From: Azospirillum endophyticum
Lineage (GTDB): Bacteria; Pseudomonadota; Alphaproteobacteria; Azospirillales; Azospirillaceae
Direction of reading: 5' to 3'
Assembly (NCBI RefSeq): GCF_016595245.1
Contig: NZ_JAENHM010000007.1
Location: 179,831-241,219 of the forward strand
DNA: 61,389 nt
In this document: positions 52,382 to 60,922 of the stretch, piece after piece
Layout: every line of letters starts with the position of its first letter
How positions within the stretch are numbered: position 1 is the stretch's first letter
Made by a program: the position numbers and the translations under genes
The notes under the pieces: generated by a model
Told to the model about the DNA's origin: nothing
What the model saw: the letters and a program-made list of their open reading frames with translations, nothing else
The model's database searches: none

Positions 52382-53398
52382 ATGGGCCTCGCCCTGCCCG
52401 ACAGCATGCGCTGCGTCGAGATCACCCAGCCCGGAGGGCCGGAGGTGCTACGCCCGACCCGCCGCCCCGCCCCGGTGCCCGGCCCCGGCGAAATCCTGGT
52501 GGAGGTCGCCGCCGCCGGGGTGAACCGCCCCGACACGCTGCAGCGCCAGGGCCGCTACGACCCGCCGCCGGGCGCCTCCGACCTGCCGGGGCTGGAGCTG
52601 TCCGGCACGGTCATCGCCGTCGGCGAGGAAGTCGAGGGCTGGGCCAGCGGCGACCGGGTCTGCGCGCTGGTGGCCGGCGGCGGCTACGCCGAATGCTGCG
52701 CGGTGCCGGCGGTGCAGGCGCTGCCCGTTCCCGGACCGCTGTCGATGGTCGAGGCGGCGGCGGTGCCGGAGACCTTCTTCACCGTCTGGACCAACGTGTT
52801 CGAGCGCGGCGCCCTGAAGCGCGGCGAGACGCTGCTGATCCATGGCGGCTCGAGCGGCATCGGCACCACCGCCATCCAGCTCGCCAAGGCCTTCGGCGCC
52901 ACGGTGTTCACCACCGCCGGCAGCGACGACAAGTGCCGCGCCTGCGAGGATCTCGGGGCCGATCGCGCCATCAACTACAAGACCGAGGATTTCGTCGCGG
53001 CGATCCGCGAGGCGACCGGCGGGCGCGGCGTCGACGTGGTGCTGGACATGGTCGGCGGCGACTATATCGCCCGCGACGTCGACATCATGGCGGTGGACGG
53101 CCGTCACGTCTCCATCGCCTTCCTGCAGGGGGCGAAGGTGTCGCTGAACATGGCGCCGGTGATGACCAAGCGACTGACCCTGACCGGGTCGACGCTGCGC
53201 GCCCGGCCGGTGGCCGAGAAGGGGCGCATCGCCGCGGCGCTGCGCCTGCATGTCTGGCCGCTGCTGGAGGCCGGCGACATCAAGCCGCAGATCCACTGCA
53301 CCTTCCCGCTGGAGCAGGCCGACGAGGCGCACCGGCTGATGGAAAGCAGCGCCCATATCGGCAAGATCGTGCTGACGGTGGAGCCGGAGGCGGGCTGA
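52382..53398 (+). CDS. NAD(P)H-quinone oxidoreductase (MDR family, zeta-crystallin-like)
   Basis: A 338-residue medium-chain reductase. The ATG at 52382 follows AAGGAAGA; an ATG at 52331 would add 17 residues with no support. Hallmarks are GVNRPDTLQRQGRYDPPPGA, the cofactor loop GGSSGIGTTAIQLAKAFGA and the C-terminal PLEQADEAHRLMESSAHIGK. It lacks the zinc-binding cysteines of alcohol dehydrogenases, as expected for the PIG3-like NAD(P)H-quinone oxidoreductase group. It precedes DUF1013 on the same strand. Confidence 0.93.
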   Translation: MGLALPDSMRCVEITQPGGPEVLRPTRRPAPVPGPGEILVEVAAAGVNRPDTLQRQGRYDPPPGASDLPGLELSGTVIAVGEEVEGWASGDRVCALVAGGGYAECCAVPAVQALPVPGPLSMVEAAAVPETFFTVWTNVFERGALKRGETLLIHGGSSGIGTTAIQLAKAFGATVFTTAGSDDKCRACEDLGADRAINYKTEDFVAAIREATGGRGVDVVLDMVGGDYIARDVDIMAVDGRHVSIAFLQGAKVSLNMAPVMTKRLTLTGSTLRARPVAEKGRIAAALRLHVWPLLEAGDIKPQIHCTFPLEQADEAHRLMESSAHIGKIVLTVEPEAG

Positions 53399-53679
53399 TT
53401 TTGCGTTTTTCTTCGCCGATCCGCTGCCGTCGGGCTTGCCTTGGGCGGCCAAGACGGGTTAGCAGAGGCGAGCGGGCGGCCGGGATTTCCCGGTGCGCCT
53501 GCGCAAGCATGCTTACGCGGACCGGTATTCGCCCTATATCGTGGTGACGAGAATGGGGCGGCCGCCACAGGCTGGCCCTGGGGCCGCGAAGCCGCCCCCG
53601 CGCCGCATAACCAGTTAGAACGGCCGCCCGCGCCACCCGCCAGGGGGTGCGGCCGGCGAAGAGTTTGCCAGGAGGGATG

Positions 53680-54294
53680 ATGGCACTGCCCTTGATGCCG
53701 AAAGCGACAGCCGTCTGGCTGGTCGAGAACACGTCCTTGTCCTTCGAGCAGATCGCCGCCTTCTGCGGCATGCATTCGCTGGAAGTCCAGGCCATCGCCG
53801 ACGGCGAGGTCGCGGTCGGCATGGTGGGGCTGGACCCCATCGCCAACGCCCAGCTGACCAAGCAGGAAATCGAGCGCTGCGAGAAGAACCAGGATCTGCG
53901 CCTGAAGCTGCTGGTCGCCGACCTGCCGCAGGTGGCGTCCCGGTCCAAGGGTCCGCGCTATACCCCGATCACCAAGCGCGGCGACAAGCCCGACGCCATC
54001 GCCTGGCTGCTGAAGCAGCATCCGGAGCTGTCGGACGCCCAGGTCTGCCGCCTGATCGGCACCACCAAGCCGACCATCGCCTCGGTGCGCGACCGCACCC
54101 ACTGGAACGTCGCCAACATCAAGCCGCGCAGCCCGGTGATGCTGGGCCTCTGCTCCCAGCGCGAGCTGGAAGAGGCGCTGGCGCTGGCCATCCGCCGCGG
54201 CGGCGTGCCGCGCCCGCCCGAGGAGCCGGCCGAGGACTACTACGGCGAAGGCCGCGAGGACGACGGCTATTCCGAACGGGAAGACGCCCGCTGA
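53680..54294 (+). CDS. trcR: DUF1013 family regulator (TrcR-type)
   Basis: A 204-residue protein. The start at ATG 53680 follows GGAGGG and gives MALPLMPKATAVWLVENTSL, the conserved N-terminus of DUF1013. Two helix-turn-helix-like segments are visible: SFEQIAAFCGMHSLEVQAIA and DAQVCRLIGTTKPTIASVRD. The acidic C-terminus (EDYYGEGREDDGYSERED) is probably flexible. The family occurs almost only in alphaproteobacteria and has been described as cell-cycle-linked transcriptional regulator TrcR. That name is from family knowledge, not sequence. Confidence 0.88.
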   Translation: MALPLMPKATAVWLVENTSLSFEQIAAFCGMHSLEVQAIADGEVAVGMVGLDPIANAQLTKQEIERCEKNQDLRLKLLVADLPQVASRSKGPRYTPITKRGDKPDAIAWLLKQHPELSDAQVCRLIGTTKPTIASVRDRTHWNVANIKPRSPVMLGLCSQRELEEALALAIRRGGVPRPPEEPAEDYYGEGREDDGYSEREDAR

Positions 54295-54320
54295 GAGAGC
54301 AGCGCCCTCCAGCAAAGTAA

Positions 54321-54433
54321 CCCTCTCCCCCCCGGGGAGAGGGCTGGGTGAGGGGGAGGCATTGCGTGCCTTACCCGAGAATCCTCGCCGCGCATCCCCC
54401 TCACCCTAACCCTCTCCCCGGGGGGGAGAGGGG
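54321..54433. repeat. CCCTCTCCC-type inverted repeat element
   Basis: CCCTCTCCCC-rich arms (54321-54341 and 54409-54433) flank GGTGAGGGGGA paired with CCCCCTCACC. Same family as the elements at 25.5, 29.6 and 32.3 kb. It lies between DUF1013 and ubiX, both on the plus strand. Confidence 0.75.
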
Positions 54434-54470
54434 ATAGATCGCCTGTTGGGGAGAGGGCACGGAAGACCCC

Positions 54471-55064
54471 ATGACCGACGCCACCACCTCTCCGCCCCGG
54501 CTCGTCGTCGGCATCAGCGGCGCGTCGGGGGTGATCTACGGCATCCGCATGCTGCAGACGCTGCGGCGGATCGGCGTCGAATCGCATCTGGTCGTCAGCC
54601 GGTCGGCCGAGGTCACGCTGGCCCATGAAAGCAGCATGAAGGTGGCCGAGCTGCGGGCGCTGGCCGATGTCAGCTATGCCGCCGCCGACATCGGTGCCGC
54701 CGTGTCCAGCGGCAGCTTCCGCACGCTGGGCATGGTGGTCGCCCCCTGCTCCGTCCGCACGATGAGCGAGATCGCCAGCGGCGTCACCTCCACCCTGCTG
54801 ACGCGGGCGGCCGACGTCGCGCTGAAGGAACGGCGCCGGCTGGTGCTGATGGTGCGCGAGACGCCTCTGCATCTGGGCCATCTGCGTACCATGACGGCGC
54901 TGGCCGAGATGGGCGCGGTGATCGCGCCGCCGGTCCCCGCCTTCTATGCCAGGCCGCAGGGCATCGACGATCTGGTGGACCATTCGGTGGGCCGGGTGCT
55001 GGACCTGTTCGGGCTGGACGCCGGCACCCTGCGGCGATGGGGCGAGCGTCCGGAAGAGGCCTGA
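54471..55064 (+). CDS. ubiX: flavin prenyltransferase UbiX
   Basis: A 197-residue UbiX making the prenylated FMN cofactor used by UbiD decarboxylase in ubiquinone synthesis. The FMN-binding N-terminus is LVVGISGASGVIYGIRML. The conserved VVAPCSVRTMSEIASGVTST and VLMVRETPLHLGHLRTMTAL segments form the active site. Length matches the family. No ubiD gene is nearby. It is 141 bp upstream of carbonic anhydrase. Confidence 0.96.
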   Translation: MTDATTSPPRLVVGISGASGVIYGIRMLQTLRRIGVESHLVVSRSAEVTLAHESSMKVAELRALADVSYAAADIGAAVSSGSFRTLGMVVAPCSVRTMSEIASGVTSTLLTRAADVALKERRRLVLMVRETPLHLGHLRTMTALAEMGAVIAPPVPAFYARPQGIDDLVDHSVGRVLDLFGLDAGTLRRWGERPEEA

Positions 55065-55205
55065 CCGGCACCGCCGGCAGCCTGATCGCAATTCGCCCCA
55101 ACAGGCGACTTGGTCCGCGGACGCAATGCCGGTATACCGCTTTCACTGGATCATGACGCGGAGCCGGCCCCGCAGCCGGCCGGCAGTAACGGGAACGAGC
55201 CGACC

Positions 55206-55886
55206 ATGCCCTTCAGCAGCAAACCGAGCGAGCCCATCCGCCAGCTTCTGGCCGGCATCAAGGCCTTCCGCGCCCGCTACTACGAGCGGCGCTCCGACAA
55301 CATGCGACAGCTGGTGACCGAGGGGCAGCACCCGGAAGTCCTGCTGATCGGCTGCTCCGACAGCCGGGTCGATCCCGCCCTGCTGACGATGGCCGAACCC
55401 GGCGAGCTGTTCGTGGTGCGCAACGTCGCCAACCTCGTCCCGCCCTACCAGCCCGACGGCGCCTATCACGGCACGTCGGCCGCGATCGAATACGCGGTGA
55501 AATCGCTGAACGTGTCGGAGATCATCGTGCTGGGCCATGCCCAGTGCGGCGGCATCAAGGGCCTGATCCGGCTGCGGGCCGGTCAGGTGTCGGACGACGA
55601 TTTCATCTCCCCCTGGGTGTCCATCGCCGGTTCGGCGCTCGACCCCTATGTCGGGCCGGAAGGCACCGAGAAGGGCCGCGCCGATGCCGAGAAGCTGCAG
55701 CAGACCCCGGAGATCATCGAACGGGCGGCGGTCCGCGCCTCCGTCGACAACCTGATGACCTTCCCGTTCGTGCGCGAACGGGTGGAAGCCGGCACGTTGA
55801 ACATCCATGGCTGGTGGTTCGACCTGGGCCTGGGCGAAATGTGGGCGATCAACCCCGCCACCAGCCTGTTCCAGCCGGTCGACTGA
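55206..55886 (+). CDS. beta-class carbonic anhydrase
   Basis: A 226-residue enzyme interconverting CO2 and bicarbonate. The zinc ligands are C50 (in IGCSDSRVDP), H111 and C114 (GHAQCGG); D52 and R54 form the catalytic Asp-Arg dyad. The start at 55206 gives MPFSSKPSEPIRQLLAGI, the usual family N-terminus. No signal peptide is seen, so it is cytoplasmic. CA supplies bicarbonate for carboxylation reactions. Confidence 0.96.
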   Translation: MPFSSKPSEPIRQLLAGIKAFRARYYERRSDNMRQLVTEGQHPEVLLIGCSDSRVDPALLTMAEPGELFVVRNVANLVPPYQPDGAYHGTSAAIEYAVKSLNVSEIIVLGHAQCGGIKGLIRLRAGQVSDDDFISPWVSIAGSALDPYVGPEGTEKGRADAEKLQQTPEIIERAAVRASVDNLMTFPFVRERVEAGTLNIHGWWFDLGLGEMWAINPATSLFQPVD

Positions 55887-56018
55887 GCGCGCCCGGCCGA
55901 TAATATAAGGCGACTAAGCGTTAACCCGACCGCCGGCGCGGGAATTGCGGGCGCCCTGCCCTGTTGAGGGTGAAGGAAGACTGCTCCTTCGCAACCCTCA
56001 TCAGGGAAAGGGACTGCC

Positions 56019-56285
56019 ATGAAGACCGCGCTTCGATTCGTGATCGTCGCCGCCGTGCCGCTGGCGCTCGCCGCCTGCAACCAGACCAGCAGCAACAGCG
56101 GCAACAGCGGGGGGCTGTTCGGCGGCAGCGGCGGCGGGCTGTTCGGGTCGGGCAATTCCGACTCGTCCTACGCCCGCAACGGACGCTGCGACGATCCGCG
56201 CTACAACACCTCCAACGGCGGCCATGCCGAGGCCGGGACCGACGACTACGACTGCTCGCGCTACGGCAACGGCCTGAAACGCTGA
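56019..56285 (+). CDS. small predicted lipoprotein
   Basis: An 88-residue protein. The signal peptide ends in a lipobox LALAAC at about residue 15-20, after MKTALRFVIVAAVP. The mature part is Gly/Ser/Asn-rich (SSNSGNSGGLFGGSGGG) and then CDDPRYNTSN with two conserved-looking Cys residues. Function is unknown. Its last 25 bases overlap tail-to-tail with the TPR-glycosyltransferase-like gene on the other strand. Confidence 0.8.
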   Translation: MKTALRFVIVAAVPLALAACNQTSSNSGNSGGLFGGSGGGLFGSGNSDSSYARNGRCDDPRYNTSNGGHAEAGTDDYDCSRYGNGLKR

Positions 56286-58036
56286 GCCAGCGCCGCCAGT
56301 TCGGCGGCCATGCGCCCGGCGACCGCAGGCCAGTCGCCGGGCGCCGGCTGCCGGAACAGCCGCGCAGCCGGATACCACGGGCTGTCGTCGCGGCCGGTCA
56401 GCCAGCGCCAGTCCGCCGAGAAGGGCAGAGCCAGCCACAGCGGCAGGCCGAGCGCCCCGGCCAGATGGGCCGGGCCGGTGCAGGACGACACCATGAGGTC
56501 GAGATGCGCCATGATCGCCGCGGTGTCGGCGAAGTCGGCGATTTCAGGTCCCAGATCGGTGAAACTCCGCGGCAGGATCGCACCGGCGAGATCGCCCCGC
56601 CCCGCCCCCATCTGCAAGCCGTAGAAGCGGCAGCCCGCGACATCGAACAGGGCGCGCAGGCCGGCCAGTCCGGGGGAGCGGTCCTCGTCACCGGGAAAGC
56701 ACGGGTTGCCGGCCCAGACGACGCCGACGCGGACCGCGTCCCGCGGACCCAGCCGCCCGCGCCAGCGGGCGACGCGCGCAGGGTCCGGCCGCAGATAGGG
56801 AGTGTCGGCGGGCACGCCGTCCAGGCCGGTGGCGAAGGCGCGCGGCAGGCTCATCAGCGGGCATTCGAGATCGAAGGGCGGCAGCGGGTCGCTGCGGGCG
56901 ATGACCCGCGCCGCGCCCTCCACGCCCTGCATCAGCGGCAGCAGCGGAGGTTGCACCTCCAGCACCACCCGGCCGCCGCGGGCCGCCACCATCGGGACAT
57001 AGCGCAGGAACTGGAGCGTATCGCCCACCCCCTGTTCGGCGTAGAGCAGGACGGTCCGGCCATCGAGCGGCTCGCCGCGCCATGTCGGCTGGGCGAAGCG
57101 GCGCCAGGGCGGTTCGGCGCGGTCGTCATGGCGGCGCCAGTCGAACTCCGGCCATCCGCCCCGATAATCGCCGGCCATCAGCCGGGCGAAGCCGAGGTTC
57201 CAGTGCAGCCCGGCGTCCTGCGGCCGGTCGGCCAGGGCCCGGTCGAAATCGGCCGCCGCCTCCGCCGGGCGGGCCATGGCGATCAGGGCGGTGCCGCGCG
57301 CCGCCCATAAGGACGGGCCGGGCCGCAGCCGTTCCGCCGCCGCGAAGGCCTCCAGCGAATCCGGGAACCGGCCGAGCTTCGCCAGCACCGCGCCCAGCAC
57401 CTCCCATGCCTCGCCGCCGTCGCGGTCGAGAGCCAGGGAGTCGCGGGCGGCGGTTGCGGCCTCCCTCCAGCGCCGTTGCGCGGCCAGCGCGGCGGCCAGC
57501 GTCGCATGAGCGACGGCGGAGCGGGCGTTCAGGCGCAGCGCATGGCGGGCCGAGCGCTCGGCCGACCGGGGGTCGCCGCAGGACAGCAGGGCGGCGGCAC
57601 AATTCGCCAGTGCGTCGGCATGGTCGGGCGCCAGGGCCAGCGCCTGCCCGGCGGCCTCCCGCGCCGCCTGCGGCCGACCCAGCCGGCGCAGGGCTCCGGC
57701 CCGGCTGGCATGGGCGTCGGCCAGATCCGGCATCAGGCGCAAGGCCCGCCCATAGAGCCGCAGGGCGGCATCGGGGCCGCCGCCGGACTGCTCGACCCCG
57801 GCGAGGTTCGACAGGCCGCCGGCTGCGTCGGGGCGCAACGCCACCGCTTGGCGCAGGCGCCGCCCCGCCTCCGTCAATCGGCCGGTCTGGGCGGCAAGAA
57901 CACCCAGAAGTTGCATCGCGTCGGCATATTCGGGATCGGCGCGGAGGATTCGACGATAGATGTCCTCCGCCTCCGCCACCCGGCCCGCCTGATGGTGGTC
58001 GAGGGCGATCAGCAGGGCCTGCGACAAAGTAACCAT
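56261..58036 (-). CDS. TPR-glycosyltransferase-like protein (SPINDLY/GT41-GT9-like)
   Basis: A 591-residue protein. Residues 1-300 are about eight tetratricopeptide repeats (for example AEAEDIYRRILRADPEYADA and EAFAAAERLRPGPSLWAARG). The C-terminal half is a GT-B-like domain with VLLYAEQGVGDTLQFLRYVP, VGVVWAGNPCFPGDEDRSPG and SSCTGPAHLAGALGLPLWLA. This resembles the large bacterial family of TPR-fused heptosyl/O-GlcNAc transferase-like proteins. A role in flagellin or surface glycosylation is possible. The ATG start is at 58036. Confidence 0.85.
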   Translation of the reverse strand: MVTLSQALLIALDHHQAGRVAEAEDIYRRILRADPEYADAMQLLGVLAAQTGRLTEAGRRLRQAVALRPDAAGGLSNLAGVEQSGGGPDAALRLYGRALRLMPDLADAHASRAGALRRLGRPQAAREAAGQALALAPDHADALANCAAALLSCGDPRSAERSARHALRLNARSAVAHATLAAALAAQRRWREAATAARDSLALDRDGGEAWEVLGAVLAKLGRFPDSLEAFAAAERLRPGPSLWAARGTALIAMARPAEAAADFDRALADRPQDAGLHWNLGFARLMAGDYRGGWPEFDWRRHDDRAEPPWRRFAQPTWRGEPLDGRTVLLYAEQGVGDTLQFLRYVPMVAARGGRVVLEVQPPLLPLMQGVEGAARVIARSDPLPPFDLECPLMSLPRAFATGLDGVPADTPYLRPDPARVARWRGRLGPRDAVRVGVVWAGNPCFPGDEDRSPGLAGLRALFDVAGCRFYGLQMGAGRGDLAGAILPRSFTDLGPEIADFADTAAIMAHLDLMVSSCTGPAHLAGALGLPLWLALPFSADWRWLTGRDDSPWYPAARLFRQPAPGDWPAVAGRMAAELAALAQRFRPLP

Positions 58037-58217
58037 CGGAACTCAGGGAAGTTGGCGGGCGTACTGCCGGGATCCGGAGCATGCCCCGGTGCTTCCCGCC
58101 GGTCCAGTCACCTCAGGTCTGAAATCGTTGCAAACGGTCACAGGATCGGGATTTTCCCTGGATTGTCATGGAGCCCACCCATGGTTATTGTCCGCGCCGT
58201 CGTTCAAGGAGCGGATC

Positions 58218-58631
58218 ATGACCACCGGCCCATTCCGGGCATTCTGCCAATCCGGCCCCCGCCGGATCACCCTCGCCACCCTGTTGTTCTTCGGTCTCGG
58301 GATCGCCGCCGCGCAGGCCAACGAAGGCGCCAAATCGAACGGCTGCCCGTGGTCGCAGGACATCACGCTGGAAATCAACGGCAAGACCCTGACCCTGAAG
58401 CAGGATGTCTTCACCACCACCGGCACGGAGCCGGTCGAGGTCGAGCAGTTCAAGGTATTCCCGCTGGTCGACCAGCTGAAGCTGCGCATCATCGGTCCCA
58501 AGGGGCGCGAATGGGAAGCGGCACTGACCCGCCTGGTCAGCGGCAAGCGCTGCAGCGCCTTCTATGCGGGGAAGCCGGTGCTGGTGTCGAACGTCGTCCG
58601 CAACCCGGACGAGCTGATTCTGAACCGCTAG
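58218..58631 (+). CDS. secreted hypothetical protein
   Basis: A 137-residue protein. The start at 58218 follows AAGGAG and gives a Sec signal peptide (ITLATLLFFGLGIAAAQA) preceding NEGAKSNGCPWSQDITLEIN. The mature part is beta-rich with VEQFKVFPLVDQLKLRIIGP and a second Cys in GKRCSAFYAG, which could pair with the first. No family recognised. Confidence 0.7.
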   Translation: MTTGPFRAFCQSGPRRITLATLLFFGLGIAAAQANEGAKSNGCPWSQDITLEINGKTLTLKQDVFTTTGTEPVEVEQFKVFPLVDQLKLRIIGPKGREWEAALTRLVSGKRCSAFYAGKPVLVSNVVRNPDELILNR

Positions 58632-58716
58632 GGCGTGTGAGTCCCCACGGCCCCCCCATAGGCGCCAACTTAAAGGCCCCTGCTCATTTCCCAATGGGCC
58701 GGCACCTCTTTCAGCG

Positions 58717-58798
58717 TCATCCCCGCGAAGGCGGGGATCCAGAGTTCCAAGTGCAAGTATTTGCAAAGTCTGGATTCCCGCCTCCGCGGGAATGACGG
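58717..58798. repeat. TCCCGCGAAGGCGGGA-type paired repeat
   Basis: TCATCCCCGCGAAGGCGGGG ATCCAG and, on the opposite strand, CTGGATTCCCGCCTCCGCGG GAATGACGG face each other across about 32 bases. The same architecture recurs at 61197-61273. The 240-bp gap 58632-58871 otherwise holds no gene. Confidence 0.8.
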
Positions 58799-58871
58799 TT
58801 GATAAGGGACGTCCTTGGCTTTGACAGCAGTTGAGCCTGCAAGTTTGCGCCTATGCGGCCCCCCCCCCCGC

Positions 58872-59333
58872 TCACCCTCTCTCCAGCACTCCCAGCAACG
58901 CCTCCAGCGCCGGGTCGCCGCCGGGCAGCAGCAACGCCATGTTGGCGGCGGCAAGCGGCAGGCCGCCGCCGGGACGCGGCCCGACGCCGCCGGCGGCGAA
59001 CAGGCGGTCCTGCTGGACACGCTCGGCCTCCAGCTCCGCCGCCTTCATCCGGCGATAGAAGGCGTCGTCCTCCGCCTTGGCCCGGCGGCGCAGGACGCGC
59101 AGCGGGCGAACCACCTCCTCCCGCCAGCCGGCGACCGCCCCGTCGATGCGGGCGAGTTCCTCCGCGGACAGGCGGACGGCGCACTCCAGCCCGGCCCAGG
59201 CGGCGAACAGCAGCAGGTTGACGTCCACCCCGCGGCGGTCCTGCAGGGCCAGGCAGCAAGCGGGCACCCCCGGCCGGCCATAGACGGCCAGGGAGAAGTC
59301 CCAGAAGGGGTTCGCGGACACCGGACCGGTCAC
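58872..59333 (-). CDS. TIGR02444 (DUF2390) family protein
   Basis: A 153-residue protein starting at GTG. FWDFSLAVYGRPGVPACCLAL with VDVNLLLFAAWAGLE is the TIGR02444 hallmark. The middle is helical with RLSAEELARIDGAVAGW and LRVLRRRAKAEDD. Its function is unknown; it is common in pseudomonads and Azospirillum. It ends 10 bp from the pfkA stop and is on the same strand, so the two are co-transcribed or closely spaced. Confidence 0.87.
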   Translation of the reverse strand: MTGPVSANPFWDFSLAVYGRPGVPACCLALQDRRGVDVNLLLFAAWAGLECAVRLSAEELARIDGAVAGWREEVVRPLRVLRRRAKAEDDAFYRRMKAAELEAERVQQDRLFAAGGVGPRPGGGLPLAAANMALLLPGGDPALEALLGVLERG

Positions 59334-59343
59334 AGGGGGCCGC

Positions 59344-60438
59344 TCAATCGCCGAAGCTGATGTTCAGGCCGCGGGCGGTCTTCACCAGCGCGCCATCCAA
59401 CTCGACGCAGGAGTAATGCTCGATCGCCTCGGTGATCGGCACGTCGATGACTCCGCGGTTGGACCAGGCGACCATGCGGTTGAACCTGCCCTCCGCGATC
59501 AGGTCGACGGCATGGACACCGAAGGCCGACGCGATCAGGCGGTCGCGCGGGCTGGGCATGCTGCCGCGCTGGACATGGCCCAGCACGGTGACGCGGGTTT
59601 CGGCGCCGGTGGCGTCGGCGATCTTCTCGCCGATGTAATCGCCGATGCCGCCATAGCGCTTCTCGCCGCCCTGGAGGATCTTCTTGACCCCAGTGCCTTC
59701 CAACGTCTTCACCGCCTCCGACACCACGACCAGGGCGAAGTTGCGGCCTGAGTCGCGCACGTTCTGGATCTTGGCGGCGATGCTTTCGATGGAATAGGGG
59801 ATTTCCGGGATCAGGATCACGTCGGCCCCGCCGGCGATGCCGGCCGCCAGCGCGATGTGGCCGGCATCCCGGCCCATCACCTCCAGCACCATCACGCGGT
59901 GGTGGCTGGCGGCGGTGGGCTGCAGGCGGTCCAGCGCCTCGACCGCCACGGCGACGGCGGTGTCGTAGCCGACCGACACCTCGGTCTTGCCGAGGTCGTT
60001 GTCGATGGTCTTGGGCACGCCCACCATCGGGAAGCCGCCCTTCTGCGCCAGCTTGTGCAGGATGGCGAAGCTGCCGTCGCCGCCGATGCCGATCAGCGCA
60101 TCGAGGCCAAGCTCGCGGTAGCCGCCGATGATCTCGTCGGACCGGTCCTTCAGCGTGCCGTCGGGCATCGGGTAGGCGAAGGGATCGCCGCGGTTGGTGG
60201 TGCCGAGGATGGTGCCGCCCTGGCGCATCATGTGACCGTCGACGGAGCCGAGGTCGAGCGTCTGGTACTGCACCGGACGCTGGAGCAGTCCCTGGGTGCC
60301 TTCCTTGATGCCCAGCACCTGCCAGCCATAGCCGGTGGCCCGATGGACCACCGCACGGATGACCGCGTTCAGCCCGGCGCAGTCGCCGCCGCTGGTCAGG
60401 ATGCCGATGCGCTTGCCGGCTTTCGTTGGGGCAGTCAT
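59344..60438 (-). CDS. pfkA: 6-phosphofructokinase
   Basis: A 364-residue PFK. The N-terminal TSGGDCAGLNAVIRAVVHR phosphate-binding motif and IGIGGDGSFAILHKL (GGDGS at 119-123) are present, plus PKTIDND (142-148) and the GHVQRG segment. The Gly at the GGDG position normally marks ATP-dependent enzymes, while the Lys in PKTIDND is often seen in PPi-dependent ones. The Gly/Lys pair defines a group of ATP-PFKs described in actinomycetes. Phosphoryl donor should be tested. Confidence 0.9.
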   Translation of the reverse strand: MTAPTKAGKRIGILTSGGDCAGLNAVIRAVVHRATGYGWQVLGIKEGTQGLLQRPVQYQTLDLGSVDGHMMRQGGTILGTTNRGDPFAYPMPDGTLKDRSDEIIGGYRELGLDALIGIGGDGSFAILHKLAQKGGFPMVGVPKTIDNDLGKTEVSVGYDTAVAVAVEALDRLQPTAASHHRVMVLEVMGRDAGHIALAAGIAGGADVILIPEIPYSIESIAAKIQNVRDSGRNFALVVVSEAVKTLEGTGVKKILQGGEKRYGGIGDYIGEKIADATGAETRVTVLGHVQRGSMPSPRDRLIASAFGVHAVDLIAEGRFNRMVAWSNRGVIDVPITEAIEHYSCVELDGALVKTARGLNISFGD

Positions 60439-60721
60439 TGAGAGTTTCCCGTCCCGTTCGCCTGTTCGTTCAAATGGACCGCCATGTTACCGGAATGGAT
60501 ATTTCCCGCAATCGTTGCCGGCCGCCGCAAAGGAGGCATTGCACCGCACCCCCCTCCCCACGGCGCCGTATGGCCGGCATGGCACGGCCAAAGGACCGAG
60601 CCCGTGGTTTGGCGGTGCCGTGGCGCCGGATATCTGGTATAGTCCGGCCCGCCCAGCCAACGGGTTACCCGCAAGAGCACCCCCGCACCACACGGGGCAA
60701 CGGCCATTCCTAACGGGCGCG

Positions 60722-60922
60722 ATGAACGAGCAAGAGATTTTGAAGGAAAAGCTGGCGAGCTTGCGCAGCGAGCACCGCGACCTGGACGACGTCATCGCCC
60801 GGTTGGTCGAGCGTGCGCCCTATGACCAGTTGCAGATGCAGCGGCTGAAGAAGCGCAAGCTGATGCTGAAGGACCAGATCATGGTCCTTGAAAGCCGGTT
60901 GCTGCCGGACATCATTGCTTGA
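60722..60922 (+). CDS. YdcH/DUF465 family protein
   Basis: A 66-residue protein, MNEQEILKEKLASLRSEHRD with LQMQRLKKRKLMLKDQI. The DUF465 (YdcH) family consists of short helical coiled-coil proteins of unknown function, often next to housekeeping genes. The start at 60722 is the only plausible ATG. It is the last clear gene in the window. Confidence 0.88.
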   Translation: MNEQEILKEKLASLRSEHRDLDDVIARLVERAPYDQLQMQRLKKRKLMLKDQIMVLESRLLPDIIA

